From Rhodanobacter denitrificans (GTDB lineage: Bacteria; Pseudomonadota; Gammaproteobacteria; Xanthomonadales; Rhodanobacteraceae), in the NCBI GenBank assembly GCA_003241385.1, contig QFPO01000010.1, positions 1 to 64,000 on the forward strand: a DNA stretch of 64,000 bases. The letters run 5' to 3'. Below the pieces are notes generated by a model. It was not told the origin of the DNA, made no database searches, and saw only the letters and a program-made list of their open reading frames with translations. Position numbers and translations under genes: made by a program. Below, piece by piece: positions 17,225 through 27,405 of the stretch; positions within the stretch are counted from its first letter, which is position 1, and every line of letters begins with the position of its first letter.

Positions 17225-18046
17225 ATGAGTCGGGAGCGCGAAGCCTACATGCCTCCCGAGCTGGTTCTGCAGGTGCTGGAGCATGCGAAGGCCGACGTCG
17301 TACTGATCGGCGGTCAGGCCCTGGCCTTCTGGATGGGCTACTACGGCATCGAGTCTCCGAGCGGCATCGCTTCGGCCGTGTCACGCGACGTCGATTTCTT
17401 CACGCCCGACGCCGCCAACACCGCCCCGCTCGAACGGTTTGCCGGCGCACTGGGGGGACGCGTGGAATTGAGCGCCCCCCACACCTTGTCCGCACTGATC
17501 GGCAGCGCGACCGCGCCCGCGGAGGAAGAAGGACGCGTCTACAACGTGGATCTCGTCCACCGCGTCATCGGGATCGATCGTGACAGCATCGAGGCCAATG
17601 CGGTGAGCGTGCAGTTGACCGAAGACGGCGCCACGATCCGCATCATGCATCCGCTCGACGTGCTCCAGAGCCGCAATGCCAACCTGCATACGCTGGCGGA
17701 AAAGCGCGATGCGATCGGACAGTGGCAATTCCGGCTCTCGATCGACGTAGCGAGGGCATACCTGATCGAGCAACTGGACAGTATCGACGCAGACGAAGTC
17801 TCGACCGCTCAGGAACGCCATCGTGCCGTCTTCGACATGATCGCCGTCGTGAGCGAATACGCCCGTGAAGATGCGGCCAGGAAGAATGCCGAGCGATACG
17901 GGATCTTCCTCGCCGACGCGATCCCTGCCTGGCGAATCGAGGCCGAGGTTTTCTGGAAGAAACAGTGGCCCCATCTGCGCGGCCGCATGTCGGCGGAGTA
18001 TGCCGCGCGTTGCGAAGCGCTGGCCGGCCGAAGCGGCGCCGACTGA
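17225..18046 (+). CDS. Nucleotidyltransferase-fold protein, putative toxin partner
   Basis: A 273-residue cytosolic protein with a minimal nucleotidyltransferase look: VVLIGGQALAFW (Gly29-Gly30), then SRDVDFF with the metal-binding pair Asp55 and Asp57, and a candidate third carboxylate, Asp109 in YNVDLV. This resembles the AbiEii/MNT superfamily, whose toxins add nucleotides to tRNA or proteins. The C-terminal half (about 130-273) is helical and aromatic, unassigned. It starts three bases after the ParD-like gene, surely one operon. Its codon use is less extreme in GC than purD, consistent with acquisition by transfer. It could instead be a nucleotidyltransferase of another role; toxicity is inferred from context only. 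Confidence 0.65.
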   Translation: MSREREAYMPPELVLQVLEHAKADVVLIGGQALAFWMGYYGIESPSGIASAVSRDVDFFTPDAANTAPLERFAGALGGRVELSAPHTLSALIGSATAPAEEEGRVYNVDLVHRVIGIDRDSIEANAVSVQLTEDGATIRIMHPLDVLQSRNANLHTLAEKRDAIGQWQFRLSIDVARAYLIEQLDSIDADEVSTAQERHRAVFDMIAVVSEYAREDAARKNAERYGIFLADAIPAWRIEAEVFWKKQWPHLRGRMSAEYAARCEALAGRSGAD

Positions 18047-18109
18047 GCCAAGCGGCTCGGGATTGGCGACTCAGTCAACGCACTGCGGCGAGCGCTATCA
18101 CCGCTTGGC
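18047..18109. terminator. Long inverted repeat between convergent genes
   Basis: GCCAAGCGG (18047-18055), directly after the stop codon, pairs perfectly with CCGCTTGGC (18101-18109). With a two-base bulge the stem extends to TGAG/CTCA. The loop is 45 bases. It separates the nucleotidyltransferase gene from the convergent cyclase gene and may end both transcripts, although no T-run is seen. Confidence 0.45.
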
Positions 18110-18111
18110 AC

Positions 18112-19008
18112 TCACCCGCCACACTGAAAATACAGCGTATCCGGCCAGGTCGGATCGTGTGCCTGGCCCAGGCTGACCAGGCCGCTGCGGCGCAGGTGGA
18201 CGTCCTCGCGGTGGACATGCTGTTCGTCGTCGTCGCCGACGCGCAGCCAGCTGCCGTTGGTCGAGCGGTCGGTCAGCACGAAGTGGCCGCGCTTCCACTC
18301 GATGACCGCGTGCAGGCGCGAGACCCAGTCGGCCTCGATGACCAGGACGTTGGTCGGGTCGCGGCCGATCGTGAACGCCTCGGAGGCCTCGTCGATCTCG
18401 AAGACCTGGCTGCGGTGGCGCAGCAGCAGCCGCGCGCGCGCGACCGGCTCGGGCGTCTGCACCGTGCGCTGGACCGTGGTCACGTTGCCGAGGTCGTCGT
18501 GCCAGACCACCTCGGCGATGTCGACCGGCTGCGCCTTGCCGGCGACGCGCGCGCTGCCGAGCGAGCGGATGCGCAGGCCGGCGGCCTGGGTGACGCCGCT
18601 GGTCATCGCGGCGCTGGCGACGATCTGGTCGCGGCGCGCGATCGAGGCCATGCGCGCGGCGACGTTGACCGCGTCGCCGAAGACGTCGCCGTCCTCGAAC
18701 AGGGCCTCGCCGTGATGCAGGCCGATGCGGATGCCGAGGCTGTCGCGCACGAACTGCGCGTCGGACTTGATGCGCCGCTGCATGTCGCTGGCCGCGAACA
18801 GGCCCTGCACGGCGCCAGGGAACGTGCACATGATCTCGTCGCCGATCGTCTTGACCAGGCTGCCGCCGTGGCGCTGGGCGATCTCGAGCAGGGTGCGCAG
18901 CACGCCGGCGATGATCGCGCGTGCGGTGACGTCCCCACGCGTCTCGAACAGCTTGGTGCTGCCGGACACGTCCGCGAACAGGATGGTCGCTGCCTTGCGC
19001 TCGCTCAT
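18112..19008 (-). CDS. Class III nucleotidyl cyclase with FHA domain
   Basis: A 298-residue soluble protein. Residues of about 1-165 form an adenylate/guanylate cyclase domain with the metal aspartates in ILFADVSGSTKLF and IGDEIMCTF, a lysine in VKTIGDE, and the transition-state Asn/Arg in GDAVNVAARM. Residues of about 205-290 form an FHA domain (TIGRDPTN, VSRLHAVIEW, TDRSTNGSWL) that binds phosphothreonine. So it probably makes cAMP (or cGMP) in response to a Ser/Thr kinase signal; no kinase gene is in the window. There are no membrane segments. A TATGAT box (19018-19023) lies nine bases before the ATG, suggesting an almost leaderless message. Confidence 0.88.
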   Translation of the reverse strand: MSERKAATILFADVSGSTKLFETRGDVTARAIIAGVLRTLLEIAQRHGGSLVKTIGDEIMCTFPGAVQGLFAASDMQRRIKSDAQFVRDSLGIRIGLHHGEALFEDGDVFGDAVNVAARMASIARRDQIVASAAMTSGVTQAAGLRIRSLGSARVAGKAQPVDIAEVVWHDDLGNVTTVQRTVQTPEPVARARLLLRHRSQVFEIDEASEAFTIGRDPTNVLVIEADWVSRLHAVIEWKRGHFVLTDRSTNGSWLRVGDDDEQHVHREDVHLRRSGLVSLGQAHDPTWPDTLYFQCGG

Positions 19009-19114
19009 GGCCGGGCGATCATACAGGAGCGCCGAGCGCGCCTGGGAGCCGCCGGATCGGCGTTCGCGCGTCCACTTGTGCGCATAGGGAACTCCGTCCG
19101 GCGGCCGGCCCGAT

Positions 19115-21652
19115 TCAGGTACCGCGCGGCTTGGCGCGATGGGTCGGCGGCGCGCTCCACGGGTCGTCGGGCCAGGGATGCTTCGGATAGCGGCCCTTGA
19201 GCTCCTTGCGCACGTCCGGATAGGTGCGCTCCCAGAAGCTCCTGAGATCGCCGGTGACCTGGATCGGCCGGCCGGCCGGCGACAGCAGGTGCAGCAGCAA
19301 GGGCACGCGACCGCCGGCGATGCGCGGCGTCTCGGCCAGGCCGAACAGCTCCTGCAGCTTGACCGCGAGTACCGGCGGCGCGTCGGCCGCGTAGGCGATC
19401 GTGCGCTCCATGCCGCTCGGCACGCGGATCGTCGGCGGGGCCTCCTCGTCGAGCGTGCGGCGCAGGCGGTGGTCGAGCCGCGCGGCCAGCGCGTCGGACA
19501 GCGTCGCGGCGGCAATCGTGTCGAGCCGGCGAACGCCGGTCAGATACGGCGCCAGCCAGGTCTCCAGCGTCGCCAGCAGCGCCGGTTCGGAGAAGTCCGG
19601 CAGATCGAGCTCGGGCCGCCATGCGCGCAGCGCCTCCACGCGCGACCGCAGCGACTGCGCGGCCGCGCTCCACGGCAAGGCGTCCAGGCCGCGCGCGCGG
19701 ATCGCCGCGAGCAGGGCCGGCACGCTGTCGGCGGCGGTCGCCGGCACGCTGCGCCGCTCGAGCACGATCGCGCCGAAGTGACGCTCCTCGAATGCCGCGA
19801 CGGCCGCGCTGGCCTCGTTCCATTCGACGACGCGGCGCTCACCGAAGCTGTGCGGGAAGTCGCGCGCGAGACGGTCCGGATAGAACGGCGCGGCGGCCAG
19901 GATCAGGCTGTCGCGCGCGTCGCGGCGCAGATCGGCCACGACCAGCCAGGGCTCGCCGTAGAGCGCGCTGTTCTCGTGCAGGCGCGCGCCGCGGCCGTTG
20001 GCGAGCTGATAGCGCAGCGGCTGGGCCGGATCCTGCCGCGCGATGCGGTCCGGGAACGCATGGATCAGCACGTCGCCGACCGCGGTCGGGCCGAGATCGC
20101 GCGGCGTGCGCTTGTCGGCGGCGCCGGCGCGGCGGCGCCAGGCGTCGGCGGCCTGCGCGATCGCGCCGAGCGCGGCCGCATCGGCGCCGGCCGCACGCAC
20201 GGCGCCCTGATCGCGCGCGCGCCAGGCCGACAGCGCGCTCTGGCGCGCGCGCAGATCGTCGCTGCGTGCGGCCTCGCCACGCAGCGGATTGCGCGCCTCG
20301 ATCAAAGCCGCGACGTCGCAGGCCAGGGCGCGCTCGGCGCCGGCCGCGCGCATCACCGCGGCACCGAGCCGCGGCGAGGCACCGAGCCGCAGCAGGTCGC
20401 GGCCGAGCGGCGCCAGGCGGCCGTCGCCGTCGAGCGCGCCGAGTGCGATCAGCAGGTCGCGCGCCTGCGCGAGCGCGCCGGCCGGCGGACGGTCCAGCCA
20501 GTCGAGCGCATCCGATCCCCAGGCGGCCAGTTCGAGCGCGAGGCCGGACAGCTCCACCTGCGCGATCTCCGGCGTGCGCGCCGGTTCCAGCCGGCGGCTC
20601 TCGGGCCACAGCCGCAGGCACAGACCCGGCCCGAGACGGCCGGCGCGGCCGGCCCGCTGGTCGGCCGAGGCCTGCGCGATCGTCACGGTTTCCAGCCGCG
20701 TGAAGCCGGAGTTCGGGTCGAAGCGCGGCTCGCGTGCGAGACCGCTGTCGACGACCGCGCGAATGCCCGGCAGCGTCACGCTCGATTCGGCGACGTTGGT
20801 CGCCAGCACGATGCGGCGGCCGCCGCCCGTGGCCGGCTGCAGCGCGGCCTGCTGCGCGGCGAGGCCGAGCTCGCCGTGCAGCGGGACGACCTCGGCGCCG
20901 GCCGTCGCGGCGCCGTCGGCCGCGAGCGCCTGCGCGACGCGGTCGATCTCGCGCTTGCCGGGCACGAAGACCAGCACGTCGCCGTCGCTCTCGGCCAGCG
21001 CCTGCGCGATCGCACGGCGCACCTGGAACGGCCAGCCCGGCTCGCCGAACGCCTCGCCGGCACGTGCCGGCGGATGCGCGATGCGCACCGGAAAGCTGCG
21101 GCCGGCGCTGGTCAGCCGCGGCGCGTCGAGCCAGCGCGCGATGCGCTCGCCGTCGAGCGTCGCCGACATCACGACCAGGCGCAGATCGGGGCGCAGATGG
21201 GCCTGCGCGTCGAGCGCGAGCGCGAGGCCGAGGTCGCCCTGCAAATGTCGCTCGTGAAATTCATCGAAGATGATCGCGCCGATGCCGGCGAGCTCGGGAT
21301 CGTCCTGGATCAGGCGCGTCAGGATGCCCTCGGTCACGACCTCGATCCGCGTCGCCGCCGAGACGCGCGACTCGAAGCGGATCCGATAGCCGACCGTCGC
21401 GCCGACCGGCTCGCCGTAGCGCGCGGCCATGAAGCCGGCGGCAGCGCGCGCGGCGATCCGGCGCGGCTCGAGCATCAGGATGCGACGCTCGCCGAGCCAG
21501 GCGGCGCCGAGCAGGGCCGGCGGCACCTGGGTGGTCTTGCCGGCGCCGGGCGGCGCCTCGAGCACGAGGCGCGAATGCCCGGCGAGCTGGCCGACAATCT
21601 CCGGCAGCAGCGCGTCGATCGGAAAGCCGGTCGGTGCGGCCGCGTCGCTCAC
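19115..21652 (-). CDS. hrpB: ATP-dependent helicase HrpB
   Basis: An 845-residue DEAH-box RNA helicase-like protein, slightly longer than E. coli HrpB. In order: Walker A APPGAGKTTQVP, motif Ia EPRRIAARAAA, DEFHERH (motif II variant DEFH), SATLDG (motif III), then the C-terminal RecA domain with ATNVAESSVTLPGI and QRAGRAGRLGPG (motif VI), and the HrpB C-terminal region (VLAVKLQELFGLAETP, DLRSFWERTYPDVRKELKGRYPKHPWPDDP). Its cellular role is not settled. The start is GTG 21652, 13 bases after the DUF3426 stop codon, so the two are probably cotranscribed. Confidence 0.95.
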   Translation of the reverse strand: MSDAAAPTGFPIDALLPEIVGQLAGHSRLVLEAPPGAGKTTQVPPALLGAAWLGERRILMLEPRRIAARAAAGFMAARYGEPVGATVGYRIRFESRVSAATRIEVVTEGILTRLIQDDPELAGIGAIIFDEFHERHLQGDLGLALALDAQAHLRPDLRLVVMSATLDGERIARWLDAPRLTSAGRSFPVRIAHPPARAGEAFGEPGWPFQVRRAIAQALAESDGDVLVFVPGKREIDRVAQALAADGAATAGAEVVPLHGELGLAAQQAALQPATGGGRRIVLATNVAESSVTLPGIRAVVDSGLAREPRFDPNSGFTRLETVTIAQASADQRAGRAGRLGPGLCLRLWPESRRLEPARTPEIAQVELSGLALELAAWGSDALDWLDRPPAGALAQARDLLIALGALDGDGRLAPLGRDLLRLGASPRLGAAVMRAAGAERALACDVAALIEARNPLRGEAARSDDLRARQSALSAWRARDQGAVRAAGADAAALGAIAQAADAWRRRAGAADKRTPRDLGPTAVGDVLIHAFPDRIARQDPAQPLRYQLANGRGARLHENSALYGEPWLVVADLRRDARDSLILAAAPFYPDRLARDFPHSFGERRVVEWNEASAAVAAFEERHFGAIVLERRSVPATAADSVPALLAAIRARGLDALPWSAAAQSLRSRVEALRAWRPELDLPDFSEPALLATLETWLAPYLTGVRRLDTIAAATLSDALAARLDHRLRRTLDEEAPPTIRVPSGMERTIAYAADAPPVLAVKLQELFGLAETPRIAGGRVPLLLHLLSPAGRPIQVTGDLRSFWERTYPDVRKELKGRYPKHPWPDDPWSAPPTHRAKPRGT

Positions 21653-21665
21653 CGCGCGGCGGCCC

Positions 21666-22463
21666 TCAATCGAAGCGGAACTCGAACGCGACCGCGTCGC
21701 GCCCGGGATCGACCACCTCGAACACCAGGGCCGCGCTGGCACCGGCGGCGAGGCCTGCCGCGAGCAGCTGCGGATCGGTCAGGTATTCGGACGGCTGGAA
21801 GCGGCGCATCGCGACGCGCCGCTCGTCGAGGTCCGACAGCACGATCTCGACGACCGGGAAGGCCTGCGCGAACGGCGCATCGTTGCGCACGGTCGCCGAG
21901 ATGATCAGCGCGCCGGCGACCGACGGATGCGGGCGGATGTCGCGCGAACTCAGCGCCAGGCGCGACAGATCGCGCCGCGGCGGCAGGTGGCAGCCGAGCG
22001 CCTGGAGCTTCGCGCAGATCGCGTCGGCATGCGGTCGCCAGGTGTCGCTCTCGAGCCAGCGCGCGCGCTCGACCCAGGCCGCCTGCACGGCCAGCGCGAT
22101 CGCCAGCACCGCGCTGGCGACGACCCACGGCCAGGCGCGATGGCGGCGCTGCGGCCGGCGCGTGCGCGCGAACGCCGGCTTGCCGGGGCGTTCGGCCGCG
22201 CGCGGCCGGTCGTCCGGATCGAAGAACAGGCTGGTCTGGCGGCTCTGCGGCCGGTACACCGGCACGCCGAGCTGCGGTGGCGCGGCCGCGACCGGATGCG
22301 TCGGCAGGCTGTCGATCGGCTCGGGCGGCAGGCTCTCGGCGACCGTGCGCAGCGCATCGAAGACCGCATTGCAGTGGCCGCAGCGCACGCTCGCGTTCGC
22401 GGCCGCGAGCTCGGCGGCGGCGAAGCGGAAGATGGTCCGGCATTCCGGGCACTGGGCGTACAT
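21666..22463 (-). CDS. DUF3426 zinc-ribbon membrane protein
   Basis: A 265-residue protein. The N-terminus is an MJ0042-type zinc ribbon, MYAQCPECRTIFRF...CGHCNAVFD, with two CxxC pairs. A proline-rich linker follows, then one membrane helix (AWPWVVASAVLAIALAVQAAW, about residues 113-132), and a periplasmic DUF3426 domain with a conserved CHLPP motif and a beta-rich C-terminus (ALIISATVRNDAPFAQAFP, RRFQPSEYL). It resembles a transmembrane sensor or anti-sigma-like layout, but the function is unknown. I recall this family lying beside prmA and fis in Xanthomonas; here prmA is 2 kb away and fis 17 kb. A TACAAT box is at 22494-22499. Confidence 0.88.
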   Translation of the reverse strand: MYAQCPECRTIFRFAAAELAAANASVRCGHCNAVFDALRTVAESLPPEPIDSLPTHPVAAAPPQLGVPVYRPQSRQTSLFFDPDDRPRAAERPGKPAFARTRRPQRRHRAWPWVVASAVLAIALAVQAAWVERARWLESDTWRPHADAICAKLQALGCHLPPRRDLSRLALSSRDIRPHPSVAGALIISATVRNDAPFAQAFPVVEIVLSDLDERRVAMRRFQPSEYLTDPQLLAAGLAAGASAALVFEVVDPGRDAVAFEFRFD

Positions 22464-22493
22464 GGGCTTGGGGGGCGGCGAGCGAGCCGGCCG

Positions 22494-22499
22494 ATTGTA
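22494..22499 (-). promoter_or_regulatory. -10 box of the DUF3426 gene
   Basis: TACAAT on the minus strand, 30 bases before the ATG at 22463; five of six match to TATAAT. The -35 is poor (GTGTCG at 17 bases). Confidence 0.4.
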
Positions 22500-22761
22500 C
22501 GTGCGCGGCACCGGACCGACACGAGACGCCGGTCGCGGCATGGGCGAGCGACGACCGTCCGATGCGACACCGCGCCTTCGGCATGCGGTAGCCCGGCAGC
22601 ACGCCGCAGCGGCGAGCCGCCGGGCGCTCGCTGCGACCGCACGCCGCAGGATCGGCACGCACGACCTGCGCCGCGCCTGACGCCGGTCAAAACCGCGCCG
22701 TGCGACCGGCGCCAAACTGCGCGCTCCGGGCCGGCCGGTGCCGGCCATCGCAGGAGTCGCC

Positions 22762-23949
22762 ATGCAGATCGACATCGCCATCGTCGGCGCCGGACCGGCC
22801 GGCCTCACGCTGGCGCGCAGCCTGCGCGGCAGCGGCCTGGAGATCGCCCTGATCGACCCGCAGCCGCGCGAGGCGCTCGCCGAGCCCGCGTTCGACGGCC
22901 GCGAGATCGCGCTGACGCACACCTCGCGCCGCCTGCTCGGGGAGGCCGGCATCTGGGCACGGCTGGACGCCGACGCGATCGCGCCGCTGCGCGAGGCACG
23001 CATCGTCAACGGTCGCGGCACGACGCCGCTGACGATCGGTGCCGGCGGCGGTGCGCCGCTGGGCTTTCTGGTCGCGAACCAGGCGATCCGTCGCGCGGCG
23101 TTCGATGCGGCGGCCGTCACGGACGGCGTGCGCGTGCTCGACAGTTGTCGCGTCGTCGCGATCGATCAAGCGGCGCACGACCGCACCGCGCTGCGCCTGT
23201 CCGACGGCCGCGTGCTGCGGACGCGGCTGGTCGTCGCGGCCGACGGCCGGTTCTCGACGACGCGGCGCCTGCTCGGCATCGGCGCGCGGCAACGCGATTT
23301 CGGCAAGACGATGCTGGTCTGCCGGATGACGCACGAGCGCCCGCACGAGGCGGTCGCACTGGAATGGTTCGACCACGGTCAGACCGTCGCGCTGCTGCCG
23401 CTGGCCGGCAGGAGTTCGTCCCTGGTGCTGACGCTGCCGCCGCTGGAGATCGAGCGCCTGACGGCGCTGGACGATGCGGCGTTCGGCGCCGAGATCACGC
23501 AGCGCCTCGACGGCCGGCTCGGCGCGATGCGGCCGGCCGGCAGCCGCCACGCCTATCCGCTGGTCGCGAGCTTCGCCGACCGCTTCGCCGGTCCGCGCTG
23601 CGCCCTGGTCGGCGACGCCGCGGTCGGCATGCATCCGGTGACCGCGCACGGCTTCAACTTCGGCCTGCTCGGCCAGGCGCGGCTGGCCGCGGCGATACGC
23701 GCCGGCGCGGCCTCGCCCGGCGGCGACCTCGCCGATCCGGCACGGCTGGCGCACTATGCGCGCGAGCATCGCCGCGAGACCGAACCGCTGTATCGCACGA
23801 CCAACCTGATCGTCTCGCTCTATACCGACGAGCGCACGCCGGCGCGCTGGCTGCGCGAGGCCGCGCTCGGCGCGGCGGCGCGGCTGCCGCCGCTCAAGCG
23901 CGCGATCGCCGCACGGCTGACCGGCCGCGCCGATCCGCTGCCGCGCTGA
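22762..23949 (+). CDS. UbiH/UbiM-type FAD-dependent hydroxylase
   Basis: A 395-residue flavoprotein monooxygenase of the ubiquinone hydroxylase family. Motifs: DIAIVGAGPAGLTLARSL (GxGxxG FAD-binding), the GREIALTHTSRRLL arginine-containing motif typical of UbiF/UbiM-like enzymes, VVAADGRFSTTRRLLG (DG motif), and LVGDAAVGMHPVTAHGFNFGL (GD motif, quinone hydroxylase signature). The ATG at 22762 has AGGAG seven bases upstream. It probably hydroxylates a ring position in ubiquinone synthesis, most like the 5-demethoxyubiquinol hydroxylase UbiM, but which position is unproven. It is convergent with the DUF488 gene, 25 bases away. Confidence 0.85.
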   Translation: MQIDIAIVGAGPAGLTLARSLRGSGLEIALIDPQPREALAEPAFDGREIALTHTSRRLLGEAGIWARLDADAIAPLREARIVNGRGTTPLTIGAGGGAPLGFLVANQAIRRAAFDAAAVTDGVRVLDSCRVVAIDQAAHDRTALRLSDGRVLRTRLVVAADGRFSTTRRLLGIGARQRDFGKTMLVCRMTHERPHEAVALEWFDHGQTVALLPLAGRSSSLVLTLPPLEIERLTALDDAAFGAEITQRLDGRLGAMRPAGSRHAYPLVASFADRFAGPRCALVGDAAVGMHPVTAHGFNFGLLGQARLAAAIRAGAASPGGDLADPARLAHYAREHRRETEPLYRTTNLIVSLYTDERTPARWLREAALGAAARLPPLKRAIAARLTGRADPLPR

Positions 23950-23974
23950 TGCGCAGGCCGACCGACGCGGCGGA

Positions 23975-24505
23975 TCAGAACAGGCGCGCCTGCGCCTCGC
24001 CGTAGACCGGCACGTCGCCGTCCAGCCAGGCCGGCTCGCGGAACGCATGCGGTGCGGGCGCATCGGGGCCGAGGATGTGCTCGACCTGCCAACCGTGCAG
24101 CGTGAAGTCGTCGGCGAGCATCGAGCGGTGGCACTGCCACCACAGCCGCTCCGCGCACATCACCGCGCAGCGCCGATCCGCGGCCAGTGCCGCGAGCTGC
24201 GCGAACGCGCCGCGATAGGCCGCGCTCGCCATGTGGTCGGCGTAGCCGCGGAACGCCTCGCTGCGCCAGACGCCGTTGCGCGAATCGGGCCGCGGCCGGC
24301 GCCGGCCGCCGAGCGCCTCGAAATGCCGGTAGTCGATACCGGCCTCGGCGAGCGCGGCCGGCAGCGTCGGCCCGAACTGCGGATGGCGGCGCGAGCCCGG
24401 AAAACGGCGCACGTCGGCGACCAGCTCGATTGCATGCGCGTGCAGGCGCTGCACGAAGGCGTCGATCGTGTCGGTCGAGTGACCGATGGTCCGGAGTGTC
24501 GGCAT
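23975..24505 (-). CDS. DUF488 family protein
   Basis: A 176-residue protein starting MPTLRTIGHSTDTIDAFVQRL. The family pattern is ELVADVRRFPGSRRHPQF, then HFEALGGRR, then the conserved cysteines in AVMCAERLWWQCHRSMLADDF, which recall a metal or nucleic acid site. The biochemical role is unknown. It follows prmA on the same strand with 94 bases between. Length and start fit the family. Confidence 0.85.
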   Translation of the reverse strand: MPTLRTIGHSTDTIDAFVQRLHAHAIELVADVRRFPGSRRHPQFGPTLPAALAEAGIDYRHFEALGGRRRPRPDSRNGVWRSEAFRGYADHMASAAYRGAFAQLAALAADRRCAVMCAERLWWQCHRSMLADDFTLHGWQVEHILGPDAPAPHAFREPAWLDGDVPVYGEAQARLF

Positions 24506-24599
24506 CGCGGGCGGGCTCTGCGGGCAGCGGCCGCCGATGCGGCGCGCAGTGGCCCGATGCTAGCGGCGCGCGATGAACGCCGGCGCGCTGCGCGACCGC

Positions 24600-25496
24600 C
24601 TAGCGGCGCCGGCCGCTGATGCGGACCCAGTCCTCGCGCACCGCGACGCTCAGCTCGTCGAACCACTCGGCATAGCGCACGAGCAGGTCCTCGTGCTGGC
24701 CGTGCAGGATGCCCGACAGCGCGAGCGCGCCGCCCGGCACGACGCAGGCCGCGAAGCGCGGCGCGAGCTCGGCCAGCGGACCGGCCAGGATGTTGGCGAC
24801 GAAGACCTCGGCCGGCCGGTCGTCGAAGGCCTCGGGCAGGCTCAGCGCGAGCCGGTCGGCGACGCCGTTGCGCTCGGCGTTGTCGCGGCTGGCCGTGATC
24901 GCCTGCGGATCGTTGTCGATGCCGGCGACCTCGGCGGCGCCGAGCTTGAGCGCGGCGATCGCGAGCACGCCCGAGCCGCAGCCGAAGTCGATCACGCGGC
25001 GGCCGGCCAGATCGGCCGCGTCGAGCCATTCCAGGCACAGCGCGGTGGTCGGATGCGTGCCGGTGCCGAACGCCATGCCCGGATCGAGCCGCACGATCGC
25101 CAGCGCCGGATCGGCCGGTGGATCGATGTTCCACGGATAGATCCACAGCCGGCGCCCGAAGCGCATCGGCTTGAACTGGTCCATCCAGGCGCGCGTCCAG
25201 TCCTGGTCGGCGACCTCGCGAAATGCGATCTGGTCCGGCGCGAGCGCCGGCAGCAGTTCGCCGAGCACGTGGACAAGGCCGTTGCGGTCGACGCCGGCGT
25301 CGAACAGCGCCGACAGTTCGATCGTCTCCCACAGCGGCGTCTCACCGACGCCCGGCTCGAAGATCGCCTGCTCGTCGGGCGTCTCGGCGTCGGCGTCGCG
25401 CAGCGTGATCGCGAGTGCGCCGACGTCCTCGAGCGCGGCCTCGACGGCCGGCTGGTCGTCGAGCCGCACGGTCAGATTGAGTTCGAGCCAGGCCAT
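24600..25496 (-). CDS. prmA: Ribosomal protein L11 methyltransferase
   Basis: Methylates lysines and the N-terminus of ribosomal protein L11 using SAM. 298 residues, family length. The N-terminal substrate domain begins AWLELNLTV, then WTRAWMDQFKPMRFGRRLWI, and the SAM domain has AFGTGTHPTTALCLEWL, VIDFGCGSGVLAIAALKLGA, GIDNDPQAI and VANILAGPL. The ATG at 25496 is chosen because the family starts here. It lies 16 bases after accC, the usual gammaproteobacterial neighbour, so the accB-accC-prmA operon is intact. Confidence 0.96.
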   Translation of the reverse strand: MAWLELNLTVRLDDQPAVEAALEDVGALAITLRDADAETPDEQAIFEPGVGETPLWETIELSALFDAGVDRNGLVHVLGELLPALAPDQIAFREVADQDWTRAWMDQFKPMRFGRRLWIYPWNIDPPADPALAIVRLDPGMAFGTGTHPTTALCLEWLDAADLAGRRVIDFGCGSGVLAIAALKLGAAEVAGIDNDPQAITASRDNAERNGVADRLALSLPEAFDDRPAEVFVANILAGPLAELAPRFAACVVPGGALALSGILHGQHEDLLVRYAEWFDELSVAVREDWVRISGRRR

Positions 25497-25512
25497 AGGT
25501 CTCGCTTCGGCC

Positions 25513-26880
<1,368 letters not shown>

Positions 26881-26893
26881 CGTGGGCTCCGTC

Positions 26894-27361
26894 TCAGCCG
26901 ATCACGAACAGCGGCTCGTCGAACTCGACCGGCTTGCCGTTCTCGACGAGGATCGCGGTGACCGTGCCGGCGACGTCGGCCTCGATCTGGTTGAACATCT
27001 TCATCGCCTCGATGATGCCGAGCGTGTCGCCGGCCTTGACCTTCTGGCCGACCGTGACGAACGCCGGCGCGCCCGGACTGGCCGAGGCGTAGTAGGTGCC
27101 GACCATCGGCGAATGCACGACGTGGCCTTCCGGCAGGCCCGGCTTGGCGGCCGGCGCGGCGGCACTCGCGGCGGCGGCCGGCGCGGCCGGTGCGGCGGCC
27201 GGCTGCTCGACGGCGACCGCCGGCAGCGGTGCGGACACGGTCTGGATGCCCTTGGGAAATCGCGACAGGCGGACGATTTCCTCGCCCTCCTTGATCTCCA
27301 GCTCGGCCAGGTTCGACTCTTCGAGCAGATCGATCAGCTTCTTGATCTTGCGCAGATCCAT
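26894..27361 (-). CDS. accB: Acetyl-CoA carboxylase biotin carboxyl carrier protein
   Basis: Carries the biotin that shuttles CO2 between AccC and the carboxyltransferase. 155 residues: an N-terminal helix, RKIKKLIDLLEESNLAELEI, a long Ala/Pro linker at about 55-85, and a biotinyl domain with the modified lysine in EAMKMFNQI. It opens the accB-accC-prmA run, 44 bases after aroQ, on the same strand. Confidence 0.97.
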   Translation of the reverse strand: MDLRKIKKLIDLLEESNLAELEIKEGEEIVRLSRFPKGIQTVSAPLPAVAVEQPAAAPAAPAAAASAAAPAAKPGLPEGHVVHSPMVGTYYASASPGAPAFVTVGQKVKAGDTLGIIEAMKMFNQIEADVAGTVTAILVENGKPVEFDEPLFVIG

Positions 27362-27405
27362 GATGGGAACTCGTCTGGGTGGGGCCCGGCGGATGCCGCG
27401 GCCGG

